Shown here piece by piece: positions 23,772 to 33,168 of a stretch of 40,493 nucleotides of DNA. Below the pieces are notes generated by a model, which worked only from the letters and a program-made list of their open reading frames with translations, had not been told where the DNA came from and did no database searches. The position numbers and the translations under genes are program-made. The DNA comes from Streptomyces sp. McG3 (GTDB taxonomy: Bacteria; Actinomycetota; Actinomycetes; Streptomycetales; Streptomycetaceae): positions 1 through 40,493 of the forward strand of contig NZ_JAAXYC010000039.1 in assembly GCF_018619185.1 (NCBI RefSeq). Direction: 5' to 3'. Positions within the stretch are counted from its first letter, which is position 1, and each line of letters starts with the position of its first letter.

Positions 23772-24518
23772 TCACTTCTCCACGTACCGCAGCGAGCGCA
23801 GGCCGCGCTCCAGATGCCAGTGCAGATAGGCGGACACCAGCCCGCTCCCCTCCCTGACATGACGCGCCTCGCACGCGTCCGCCGTCGCCCAGTCGCCGCT
23901 GAGCAGCGCGCTCAGCAGGACCAGGGCCTGTGCCGAGGGTACGACGCTGCCGGGGACCCGGCAGTCACCGCATATGACGCCCCCCGCCGCGACGGAGAAG
24001 AACCGGTTCGGACCGGGCATTCCGCACTTGGCGCAGTCCTCGAAGCTGGGCGCGTACCCGTTGACCGCGAGCGAGCGCAGCAGGAACGCGTCCAGGATCA
24101 GGTGGGGGGCGTGCTCGCCCCGGGCGAGGGTGCGCAGGCCGCCGACGAGCAGCAGATACTGCTGGACGGCCGGTTCGCCCTCGTGGTCGGTGAACCGCTC
24201 GGCGGTCTCCAGCATCGCGGTGCCCGCCGTGTAGCGGGCGTAGTCGGCGACGATCCCGCCGCCGTAGGGGGCGATCGTCTCGCTCTGGGTGCAGAGCGGC
24301 AGCCCGCGGCCGACCAGTTCGCTGCCGCGGGCGAAGAACTGCACGTCGACGTGGGAGAAGGGCTCCAGGCGGGCGCCGAACTTGGATTTGGTGCGGCGCA
24401 CCCCGCGGGCGACGGCCCGCACCCGGCCGTGGCCGCGGGTCAGGATCGTGATGATCCGGTCAGCCTCGCCCAGTTTCTGCGTACGCAGCACGATGCCGTC
24501 GTCCCGGAACAAGCTCAT
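23772..24518 (-). CDS. recO: DNA repair protein RecO
   Basis: A 248-residue RecO, which helps RecR load RecA at gapped DNA. The N-terminal OB fold begins SLFRDDGIVLRTQKLGEADRI and RVRAVARGVRR. The C-terminal helical part holds a four-Cys zinc site, CAKCGMPGPN and CGDC. ATG 24518 is used; an in-frame start six codons earlier lacks a ribosome site. It is in the same direction as uppS, 62 bases upstream of it, as in other streptomycetes, so the two may be co-transcribed. Confidence 0.95.
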   Translation of the reverse strand: MSLFRDDGIVLRTQKLGEADRIITILTRGHGRVRAVARGVRRTKSKFGARLEPFSHVDVQFFARGSELVGRGLPLCTQSETIAPYGGGIVADYARYTAGTAMLETAERFTDHEGEPAVQQYLLLVGGLRTLARGEHAPHLILDAFLLRSLAVNGYAPSFEDCAKCGMPGPNRFFSVAAGGVICGDCRVPGSVVPSAQALVLLSALLSGDWATADACEARHVREGSGLVSAYLHWHLERGLRSLRYVEK

Positions 24519-24608
24519 GGGCCCATTGTCGCCCACCCGGTGCCGCCCGCGGCGGGTCGGCTGCGGAGAAGGGCCCGGGAAGGCGTACGGGCGGCTGTGG
24601 AGAAGGCT

Positions 24609-25313
24609 CTAGGAGGGCGTACGGGCGGCTGCCGCCAGCAGGCGGACGGTGTCGTCCGCGGGGAGCTGGAGGGCGCTGCCGACCGTGGTCAGGACCTGGC
24701 GCTCGGCGGCGCAGTAGGGCCCGTCGGCCAGCGCGATCCTGGCGCCCTGGAGGAGGACCGACTCGCGGCCGGCGGTGGCCAGGTGCGGGGCGAGCGGGGC
24801 CAGCACCTCGTGCAGCTCGATGGCGAGGGTGGGGCCGCAGGCCTCGGCGGCCGGGTCGGAACCGGAACCGCGCCCGGTGTCGGCGGCCAGCACCTCGACG
24901 ACGGTGAACAGCTGCTCCTGGGTGCAGTCGTCGAGCCCGGCGTCGCGCACGGTGGCGACGGCGGCCTCCAGGACCGTGCGGGAGGTGGTGCCCCCGGCGG
25001 CGAGGACGGCCAGGGTGACGGTGTGGACGGCCTCGCGGAGCATCGCCGAGAACCGGGTCGTGGTGGGGTGGTCCAGCGCCTCGGGGGCGTAGTGGGTGAG
25101 GCAGGCGGCGCACTCGACGACGGGCTCGGTCTCGCCCCGGCCGACCAGCGGGACGCCGAGGACGGTGAGGCGGCGGCGGCCGGTGAGCCGGCGGTAGTTG
25201 CGGTCTCCCCCGCAGCCGGGGCAGAAGAAGGCGCCGTCGCCGACGGCGTCCCAGATGGTGCGAACGCCGCAGAGGACCGGCCTCAGAGCGCGTTGTCCTT
25301 TGGCTGACCGCAC
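24609..25313 (-). CDS. TerB-like protein with N-terminal zinc ribbon
   Basis: A 234-residue protein. A zinc-ribbon-like region carries FFCPGCGGD and VECAACLTHY (two Cys pairs, about residues 30-70). Two helical TerB-type halves follow, with the acidic metal-binding patch spread over GLDDCTQEQLF and ADGPYCAAERQVL. TerB proteins are linked to tellurite and other chemical stress, but most housekeeping members have no known activity. GTG 25313 is chosen because GGAGG lies eight bases before it. The reading frame extends 20 codons further up to 25373 without a ribosome site. It is between leuA (upstream) and recO. Confidence 0.85.
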   Translation of the reverse strand: MRSAKGQRALRPVLCGVRTIWDAVGDGAFFCPGCGGDRNYRRLTGRRRLTVLGVPLVGRGETEPVVECAACLTHYAPEALDHPTTTRFSAMLREAVHTVTLAVLAAGGTTSRTVLEAAVATVRDAGLDDCTQEQLFTVVEVLAADTGRGSGSDPAAEACGPTLAIELHEVLAPLAPHLATAGRESVLLQGARIALADGPYCAAERQVLTTVGSALQLPADDTVRLLAAAARTPS

Positions 25314-25426
25314 CTCGTACACCTCCGTAACGCTCCGGCAACATTGCCGTGTGTTGGACGTGATGTTAGCCACACGTGCGATGCGGCGTCAGCCTCTGGG
25401 ACGTCACAACCCCCGGATATGGCCGA

Positions 25427-25457
25427 ACCCCGACCACCCGGAGCGGGCGGTCGGGGT
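25427..25457. terminator. Terminator after leuA
   Basis: ACCCCGACC (25427-25435) pairs with GGTCGGGGT (25449-25457), and CCCG/CGGG continues the stem past a mismatch. It lies 71 bases after the leuA stop on the minus strand and 114 bases before the TerB-like gene. Confidence 0.65.
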
Positions 25458-25527
25458 CCGTGATTGCCGTCGTACGGGGTCGAACCGGACGTCCGTGCGA
25501 AGAGGGGGACGCGAGGGACCGGACGGG

Positions 25528-27391
<1,864 letters not shown>

Positions 27392-27396
27392 TACGA

Positions 27397-27444
27397 CTAC
27401 AGGCCCTCGCCGCGGCAGCTAAGGAGAAGCAGCCCGAAACGCAT
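27397..27444 (-). CDS. leuL: leuA leader peptide
   Basis: ATG 27444 to TAG 27397 encodes the 15-residue MRFGLLLLSCRGEGL. The four consecutive Leu codons CTG CTT CTC CTT, plus one more before the stop, make this a textbook leucine attenuator peptide. It has no Shine-Dalgarno sequence. The promoter at 27454-27483 would start transcription within a few bases of the ATG, so it is probably leaderless. It lies 84 bases upstream of leuA. Confidence 0.8.
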   Translation of the reverse strand: MRFGLLLLSCRGEGL

Positions 27445-27453
27445 GATGCGACG

Positions 27454-27483
27454 AGCGTAACCGAGTGTGGCCCGTGGTGTCGG
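27454..27483 (-). promoter_or_regulatory. Predicted leuA promoter
   Basis: On the minus strand CCGACA (-35, 27483-27478), 18 bases, then TACGCT (-10, 27459-27454). The spacing and -10 fit a housekeeping (HrdB-type) promoter, and the predicted start is only about 3 bases before the leader ATG. Confidence 0.5.
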
Positions 27484-27601
27484 TCCGTATCAGTATGCGG
27501 GACCGGGCATCGATGACGGGAAAACAGTGACTCATCACTCCATTTCGTCAATCATCGTCGCAACCAGTGACAGCACAGTGACGGAGTGCCACAGTCGTTG
27601 T

Positions 27602-28678
27602 ATGCACCTTCGAACCGACGGCGAGCTCCACCCCGTCTTCTGCACCATCGTTCCGCCCCACGTCCTCGATCACCTGTCCCGGTCCGCCGAGGCCCGGTTC
27701 GCGGATCCGGCCCGCCGCACCCTGGCGGCCGACGGACTCCGCCGCGACCGCCGCCGGGCGACGGCCCTCGCCGCCGTCCCGACCGCCCACGGCGTGGGCG
27801 CGGTCCCCACCAAGCCCCACCGCACCCTGTACGACTGCGGGAACGGCACCGCCCTGCCCGGCCGCCAGGTCCGCGACGAGGGAGACAAGCCCACCTCGGA
27901 CGCCAGCGTCAACCGCGCGTACGCCGGCCTCGGCGCCACCTTCGAGCTGCTGCTCTCGGCGTACGGTCGCAGCTCGATCGACGGCAAGGGGCTGCCGCTG
28001 ATCGGCTCCGTGCACTACGGCGAGGAGTACAACAACGCGTTCTTCGACGGCGAGCAGATGGTCTTCGGGGACGGCGACGGCGAGATCTTCCTCGACTTCA
28101 CCGTCGCGGTCGACGTGATCGCCCACGAGCTGGCCCACGGTCTGACGCAGTACACCGCCAACCTGCGCTACGAGGGCCAGTCGGGCGCGCTCAACGAGTC
28201 GGTGTCCGACGTCTTCGGCTCGCTGGTGAAGCAGTACTCGCTGGGCCAGAGCGCGGAGCAGGCCGACTGGCTGATCGGGGCCGGGCTGCTGGCGCCCCGG
28301 GTCAGCGGGGACGCGCTGCGCTCGATGAAGGCCCCGGGCACGGCGTACGACGACGACGTCCTCGGCAAGGACCCGCAGCCGGGCTCCATGGCGGACTACA
28401 TCGAGACGGAGGAGGACAACGGCGGGGTCCACCTCAACTCCGGTATCCCCAACCGCGCGTTCCACCTCCTGGCCACCGCGCTGGGCGGCAACTCCTGGGA
28501 GCGTGCCGGGCAGATCTGGTTCGACGTGCTGACCGGCGGAGAGCTGACGGCGAACGCGGACTTCGCGGAGTTCGCCCGGCTGACGGTCGCGGCGGCGGGC
28601 GACCGCTTCGGGGCGGCCGACGAGCGGGAGGCGGTCCTGAAGGCCTGGTCGGAGGTGGGCGTTCCGACCAAGGCGTGA
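27602..28678 (+). CDS. Protealysin-like M4 metalloprotease
   Basis: A 358-residue thermolysin-family zinc endopeptidase. No signal peptide is present. Instead the start HLRTDGELHPVFCTIVPPHVLDHL resembles the short propeptide of protealysin-like proteases. The catalytic domain has zinc motif HELAH (about residue 172), the third ligand in GALNESVSDVFG, and the later HLNSGIPNRAFHL with the catalytic His. ATG 27602 is the first good start; GTG 27578 is in frame but gives no better ribosome site. Lack of a Sec signal suggests cytosolic action or release by lysis. The next gene is a likely dedicated inhibitor. Confidence 0.93.
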   Translation: MHLRTDGELHPVFCTIVPPHVLDHLSRSAEARFADPARRTLAADGLRRDRRRATALAAVPTAHGVGAVPTKPHRTLYDCGNGTALPGRQVRDEGDKPTSDASVNRAYAGLGATFELLLSAYGRSSIDGKGLPLIGSVHYGEEYNNAFFDGEQMVFGDGDGEIFLDFTVAVDVIAHELAHGLTQYTANLRYEGQSGALNESVSDVFGSLVKQYSLGQSAEQADWLIGAGLLAPRVSGDALRSMKAPGTAYDDDVLGKDPQPGSMADYIETEEDNGGVHLNSGIPNRAFHLLATALGGNSWERAGQIWFDVLTGGELTANADFAEFARLTVAAAGDRFGAADEREAVLKAWSEVGVPTKA

Positions 28679-28738
28679 CCCGGCCCGCCCGGCAGGCGGG
28701 GTTGAGCGCCCCTGCCGGCCCCCGATAGACAGGACCCC

Positions 28739-29005
28739 ATGCGTATTCAGGTCAGCAGGACCGGCGGTTTCGCCGGCATCGCCCGCCGCCATGAGGTCGA
28801 CACCGGGGAAAGGGCGGACGCCGCGGAGTGGCACGCGCTCGCCGCGGAGGCGCTCGCCTCCGCGCGGGACACCCCGACGACGGGAGTACCGGACGGCTTC
28901 CGGTACGAGATCACCGTCGGGGACCGCACCGTGTACTGCGCTGACCCCGATCTGACCGGGGCGCAGCGCACGCTGATCTCACGCGTCCTCAAGGAGGGCG
29001 CGTGA
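28739..29005 (+). CDS. Emfourin-like protease inhibitor
   Basis: An 88-residue protein. The first 15 residues, IQVSRTGGFAGI, with the conserved Gly-Gly-Phe-Ala-Gly, are the hallmark of emfourin, the protein inhibitor found beside protealysin in Serratia. A helix (EWHALAAEALASAR) and strands (FRYEITVGDRTVYCADPDL) follow. It lies 60 bases downstream of the M4 protease gene in the same direction. The function is inferred from motif and pairing. Confidence 0.8.
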   Translation: MRIQVSRTGGFAGIARRHEVDTGERADAAEWHALAAEALASARDTPTTGVPDGFRYEITVGDRTVYCADPDLTGAQRTLISRVLKEGA

Positions 29006-29030
29006 GATCGGCTCCTTCGGCCGGACCCGA

Positions 29031-29087
29031 GCCTTTCGTCTGGATCATGCCGGGCTCGCGGGGTCCGACCTGATCCAGGTGAAAGGC
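29031..29087. terminator. Bidirectional terminator between emfourin and era genes
   Basis: GCCTTTCGTCTGGATCA (29031-29047) pairs with TGATCCAGGTGAAAGGC (29071-29087). The stem is 17 bp with two G-U pairs in the middle and a 23-base loop, between convergent genes. Confidence 0.65.
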
Positions 29088-29088
29088 C

Positions 29089-30054
29089 CTAGAACCCGAG
29101 CTTCCGCAGCTGCTTCGGATCGCGCTGCCAGTCCTTGGCGACCTTCACGTGCAGGTCCAGGAAGACCGGCGTGCCGAGCAGGGCCTCGATGTGCTTGCGG
29201 GACTTGGTGCCGACGTCCTTCAGCCGCTGACCCTTCGGGCCGATGATGATGCCCTTCTGGCTGGGGCGCTCGATGTAGACGTTGGCGTGGATGTCCAGCA
29301 GCGGCTTGTCCGCCGGACGGTCGGTGCGCGGCAGCATCTCCTCGACGACGACCGCGATGGAGTGCGGCAGCTCGTCGCGTACGCCCTCCAGCGCCGCCTC
29401 GCGGATCAGCTCCGCGACCATGACCATCTCCGGCTCGTCGGTGAGGTCGCCCTCGGGGTAGAGCGGCGGGCTCACGGGGAGCAGCGGGGCGATGAGGTCG
29501 GCGAGCAGGCCGACCTGCTGGTCCTTGACCGCCGAGACCGGGATGATCTCGGCCCACTCGAAGCCCAGTTCGTCGGCGAGCGCGGAGACGGCGAGGAGCT
29601 GTTCGGCCAGCGCCTTCGACTCGACCAGGTCGGTCTTGGTGATGATGGCGATCTTGGGGGTCTTCTTGATCCCCGCGAGCTCCTTGACGATGTACTTGTC
29701 GCCGGGGCCGAGCTTCTGGTCGGCGGGCAGGCAGAAGCCGATGACGTCGACCTCGGCCCAGGTGGTCCGCACGACGTCGTTGAGCCGCTCGCCCAGGAGG
29801 GTGCGCGGCTTGTGGAGGCCGGGGGTGTCGACCAGGATCAGCTGCGCGTCGTCACGGTGCACGATGCCGCGCACCGTGTGCCGTGTGGTCTGGGGGCGGT
29901 TGGAGGTGATCGCCACCTTCTGACCGACGAGAGCGTTCGTGAGGGTGGACTTGCCCGCGTTGGGGCGGCCCACGAAGCAGGCGAAGCCGGCCCGGTGGGG
30001 GGAGGTGGTCTCCGCTTGCGCGGCAGCGGATTCTTGGTTCGGTCGAGCGCTCAT
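29089..30054 (-). CDS. era: Ribosome-assembly GTPase Era
   Basis: A 321-residue GTPase that binds the 3' end of 16S rRNA during 30S maturation. G1 GRPNAGKST, G2 effector region TTRHTVRG, G3 VDTPGLHKP, G4 TKTDLV, G5 IPVSAVK, then a C-terminal type II KH domain (YIERPSQKGIIIGPKGQRLK). ATG 30054 is chosen because GGAG lies 10 bases away; ATG 30063, three codons earlier, overlaps that site. Normally Era follows cytidine deaminase directly; here two foreign genes intervene. Confidence 0.97.
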   Translation of the reverse strand: MSARPNQESAAAQAETTSPHRAGFACFVGRPNAGKSTLTNALVGQKVAITSNRPQTTRHTVRGIVHRDDAQLILVDTPGLHKPRTLLGERLNDVVRTTWAEVDVIGFCLPADQKLGPGDKYIVKELAGIKKTPKIAIITKTDLVESKALAEQLLAVSALADELGFEWAEIIPVSAVKDQQVGLLADLIAPLLPVSPPLYPEGDLTDEPEMVMVAELIREAALEGVRDELPHSIAVVVEEMLPRTDRPADKPLLDIHANVYIERPSQKGIIIGPKGQRLKDVGTKSRKHIEALLGTPVFLDLHVKVAKDWQRDPKQLRKLGF

Positions 30055-30123
30055 GGCGACCATTCTCCCCGATCCCGGCGGCGCCGGAGGACAGTGGGCC
30101 GCGCGAGACCGGTCACGTCCGCC

Positions 30124-31068
30124 TCAGTCCGTACGGGTACGGCGTCGGCGGGCCCGTGCCCACAGGGTCCCTCCGGCGGCGATCAGCACGGCGAGCACCC
30201 CGGCGAGGAGCCACGGCACGGCCAGGAACGTGACGGCCGCCGACTCCCTCGTGCCCTTCGCGGTGGCGGTGAGTTCGACCTCGGCCCGGTCCAGCTGCGG
30301 CGCCCCGTCCCAGGTCTCGGTCAGCCGGACCTGTTGGCGGGGCAGCAGCTCGGCGGGCGGCTTCGTCAGGCCGCGCCGCAGCAGGGTCCGGCCGAAGAGG
30401 CCCTCGGCGCGCAGGGCGACGGCGGGGGCGAGGGTGACGTTCCCCCGGTTGTGGAGGGTGTACGAGATGACGGCGCGGCTCGTGCCGGTGCCCGGGACCA
30501 GGGGCCGGTCCTGCTCGATCCGGATGTCCTCGACGGAGAGCGCGGGGACGGTGGGCCCGTTCACCCGGAGGTGGATCCGGGCGCCGACGGCTCGGCGGAC
30601 CCCTACGGCCAGGGCGCCGCGGCGGGTGGCCTCGACGCGTTCGTCCAGGGCGATCAGGGCGCCGGGGTGGTCGCCCGGCTCGGCGTTCTCCGGGACGGTG
30701 ATGGTCAGGGGCACGGTGACCGAGGCCTTGGGGCCCACGGTGACGGTGTCCCGGTCGGTGCGGGCCCAGGCGCCGACGGAGCGCTGCTTCTCGCTCCGGT
30801 CGCGGACGGCGAAGCCGCCGTCGCGCGGGGTGTTGTAGGCGTCGGCCGCGTACAGCCGCAGGGTCAGCGGCTTCGCGGTCTTGTTGGTGACGGTGACCCG
30901 GTCGGTGAGCGTCGTGCCCGGGGCGGCGAAGAGGTAGAGGGAGGGGCGTTCGCCGGACGGGCCGGAGGCCGGCTGGACGGACCAGCTGCCGTTGTCGGCC
31001 GGATGGGCGGCGGGCGTGCCGAGGAACAGCAGGGCGGCCGTCAGGAGGACCACGGAGAGCTTGCGCAC
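30124..31068 (-). CDS. DUF916-like membrane-anchored surface protein
   Basis: A 314-residue exported protein. It has a Sec signal (MRKLSVVLLTAALLFLG) and two immunoglobulin-like beta domains (about 30-130, 135-260) typical of the DUF916/WxL-interacting family: PGTTLTDRVTVTNKTAKPLTL, VPLTITVPENAEPGDHPGAL, and RAVISYTLHNRGNVTL. It ends with a C-terminal transmembrane helix and RARRRRTRTD stop-transfer. In Firmicutes such proteins anchor WxL-domain proteins to the wall; the preceding gene here encodes a WxL-like protein, so the pair probably acts together. GTG 31068 has GGGGG upstream. Confidence 0.75.
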   Translation of the reverse strand: MRKLSVVLLTAALLFLGTPAAHPADNGSWSVQPASGPSGERPSLYLFAAPGTTLTDRVTVTNKTAKPLTLRLYAADAYNTPRDGGFAVRDRSEKQRSVGAWARTDRDTVTVGPKASVTVPLTITVPENAEPGDHPGALIALDERVEATRRGALAVGVRRAVGARIHLRVNGPTVPALSVEDIRIEQDRPLVPGTGTSRAVISYTLHNRGNVTLAPAVALRAEGLFGRTLLRRGLTKPPAELLPRQQVRLTETWDGAPQLDRAEVELTATAKGTRESAAVTFLAVPWLLAGVLAVLIAAGGTLWARARRRRTRTD

Positions 31069-31100
31069 GGTACGGGACCCCCAGGTCGCGTCCGGGTGGA

Positions 31101-31130
31101 GTGGGCCGGCCGGGTGCGCGCCCGGCCCAC
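31101..31130. other. Hairpin between WxL-like and DUF916-like genes
   Basis: GTGGGCCGG (31101-31109) and CCGGCCCAC (31122-31130), 12-base loop, in the 100-base gap between two same-direction genes. It may reduce read-through, making the downstream gene less expressed. Confidence 0.4.
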
Positions 31131-31168
31131 GGTGGTGAGGCCGAGGGCCTCGGGTGCGGGCCGGTGGC

Positions 31169-32515
31169 TCAGGTGAGCGTGAGGGTCAGCACTCCGGCGT
31201 AGGAACCGGCCCCGGTGAAGGCGGGCACGTCCAGGGAGAGCCCCGCGTCGACGGTGAACTCCCCGCCGGTGGCCGCCCCGTCGGGCGTGGACGCCAGGGT
31301 GGCCCCGGCGCTGCCGACCGATCCGGCGCTGCCCGCCGCGCAGGTGCTCGGGCTGCCGGGCTTCGTGGCGCAGGACGGGGTCCAGTCGAGGGCGTCGGCG
31401 CTGATCCGCGCCCCGCCCGGACCCTTGAAGTCGGTGACCTTGCCGGTGAGGGACCAGCCCGCGGGGCCGCCGCGGAAGTCCTCGACGGTCACCGTGCGCA
31501 GGTCGCCGGTGGAGGCTCCGCCCCGGCCGAAGTCGACCCCGGACAGCTGGACGCTGTCGCCGGCCTGGGTCATGGACAGGGTGCCCGCCCGGACGGTCGT
31601 GGTGAGCTCCTGGCTGCCGTCGGGGATCTCGCCGCCCCCGGTGACGGTGTACGCCAGCGGGCCGGCGCCCTTCTCGGCGTCCCAGGCGCCGCCCTCGTAG
31701 GCGACGATGCCGGTGGTGTCCGGGTCGCTGACGGCGAGCCGGGCGGTGAAGGCCCCGGATCCGTCGGCGGTGGCCGTGGTGGTGTCCCCGGTCTGCGCGC
31801 CGCCGTCGCGGCCCGCCACGGTGATGCCCGCGCCCGGGGTGAACTTCGTGCCGGTGACGGTGACCTCGTCGCCCGCCTCCCCGGAGGCGGCCGAGAGCTG
31901 GACGGTACGTTCGTTGACCTGGCCGCCGCCGGTGGCGACGACGGTCTCCGACACGGGGGCGGGCGGACCCGTCACCGTGCAGGGGGTGTCCAGCTCCATG
32001 ATGTAGCTGGTGTGGATGTTGTAGTCGCCGGGCGACAGGGTGATCGCGCCGGGCGCGGTGACGGTGAACGTGCCCGTCATGGAGAACGACGGGAAGGCGC
32101 CCTTGCCGGGGACCGGGGGGTTCTTCTTGGGTCCCGCGACGGTGACGTCGCCGCTCTGCGCTCCGCCGAGGGTGACCTCCCCGGTCGGCGTCATGATGTC
32201 GGCGGGCAGGGCCAGGTCGACCGGGTTGCTGGCGGCGGGCACGACCACGGTGTAGGTCACCGCGACGGTGTCGCCGACCTGCGGGGTCGTGTTGTCGACG
32301 GTGATCTGCGCGGTCGTGGTGCCGTCGATGGGCGGGATGCCCGCGATGGGCGGCGGGATGCAGTGGGTGGGGAAGTCCACCGCGACGGAGGCCGTCGCGG
32401 CGGCCTGCGCCGGGCCCCCGAGCAGCCCTCCCCCGGTGACGACGAGTGCGGTGATGCCCAGGGCGGCGGCCCAGCGGCGCCGCGGTTCGGTGGATCTTCG
32501 CATGGTCGGTCGCAT
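31169..32515 (-). CDS. Secreted multi-domain protein with C-terminal WxL-like domain
   Basis: A 448-residue exported protein with signal peptide at residues 1-39 (RRRWAAALGITALVV, cleavage near AQA). Domain 1 (about 40-165) is beta-rich with two Cys (HCIPPP, TPCTV). Domain 2 (about 180-255) has the IPT/neocarzinostatin-like VTVTGTKFTPGAGITVAG. Domain 3 (from about 300) contains TVEDFRGGPAGWSLTGKVTDF and ends GSYAGVLTLTLT, the pattern of WxL cell-wall-binding domains, though the W-x-L itself is only partly present. It has no membrane anchor or LPXTG, so attachment would be non-covalent. ATG 32515 has GGAGGG ten bases upstream. It is likely to form a complex with the DUF916-like protein. Confidence 0.7.
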   Translation of the reverse strand: MRPTMRRSTEPRRRWAAALGITALVVTGGGLLGGPAQAAATASVAVDFPTHCIPPPIAGIPPIDGTTTAQITVDNTTPQVGDTVAVTYTVVVPAASNPVDLALPADIMTPTGEVTLGGAQSGDVTVAGPKKNPPVPGKGAFPSFSMTGTFTVTAPGAITLSPGDYNIHTSYIMELDTPCTVTGPPAPVSETVVATGGGQVNERTVQLSAASGEAGDEVTVTGTKFTPGAGITVAGRDGGAQTGDTTTATADGSGAFTARLAVSDPDTTGIVAYEGGAWDAEKGAGPLAYTVTGGGEIPDGSQELTTTVRAGTLSMTQAGDSVQLSGVDFGRGGASTGDLRTVTVEDFRGGPAGWSLTGKVTDFKGPGGARISADALDWTPSCATKPGSPSTCAAGSAGSVGSAGATLASTPDGAATGGEFTVDAGLSLDVPAFTGAGSYAGVLTLTLT

Positions 32516-32736
32516 GAATTCGGTGCCCTCCTGCGGAAAGCGGTACGGCGGCTCTTCCGTACCGGCAGGGGGCCATTGATGACCCGGGCGAAAAAGAAGT
32601 CAATGCAGACGAAACGCGGCGACTGATGGCCCATCAGATGATGGCATGATCGCCGCCGGGCGGGCGTCCCTCGTCGGCCGGCGGGCCGAGCGGGCCCGCC
32701 GGCACCCACCGGACCGGCCGCCGTCGGACGGCCGGG

Positions 32737-33090
32737 TCAGCCCGCCGTGACGCGGACCCGCAGCGTGCCGTCCGGGCCCGCGAGCAGCACCGGGGTGTCC
32801 GGTCCGCCGAGGTCCCGCACCGCGGCCCGGTCGTCGTCGGAGGGCGCCTCGGCGGCGGAGACGACCGCGGCCGCCTCCAGCGAGGTGGCGCCGCTGGCCA
32901 CCGCCATGGCGACGGCGGTCTGCAGGGCGCTGAGCTTCAGCGAGTCCAGCGCCACCGTGCCCGCGACATACGTACGTCCCGTCTCGTCGCGTACGGCCGC
33001 GCCCTCGGGCACCCCGTTGCGGGCACGGGCGCTGCGCGCCAGGGTGACGATCTTGCGGTCCTCGGCGTCGAGCTCCGTGGTGTCGGTCAT
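32737..33090 (-). CDS. Cytidine deaminase-fold protein lacking catalytic residues
   Basis: A 117-residue protein aligning over its whole length with small tetrameric cytidine deaminases. Where the enzyme has V-C-A-E-R-T-A-V it has LSALQTAV, and where it has S-P-C-G-A-C-R-Q it has APSDDDRAAVRD. The zinc-binding Cys residues and the proton-shuttling Glu are therefore gone. The scaffold, including VALDSLK and DTPVLLAGPDG, is intact. It is located where cdd normally is, between the CNNM/ybeY/phoH genes and era. It is likely a non-enzymatic paralogue retained for structural or regulatory use; this is an inference. Confidence 0.8.
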   Translation of the reverse strand: MTDTTELDAEDRKIVTLARSARARNGVPEGAAVRDETGRTYVAGTVALDSLKLSALQTAVAMAVASGATSLEAAAVVSAAEAPSDDDRAAVRDLGGPDTPVLLAGPDGTLRVRVTAG

Positions 33091-33168
33091 GGCACGAGCA
33101 TACGAAGCGGGCGGAGCCCCGCGCAGGTCACCCCGGTACCGGGAGCGTCCGGCGCCGGCCGGGGCCGG

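Noticed and set aside
29149..31176. A 675-codon open frame opposite era and the DUF916-like gene
   Set aside because: Antisense to real genes, no ribosome site, compositionally biased.
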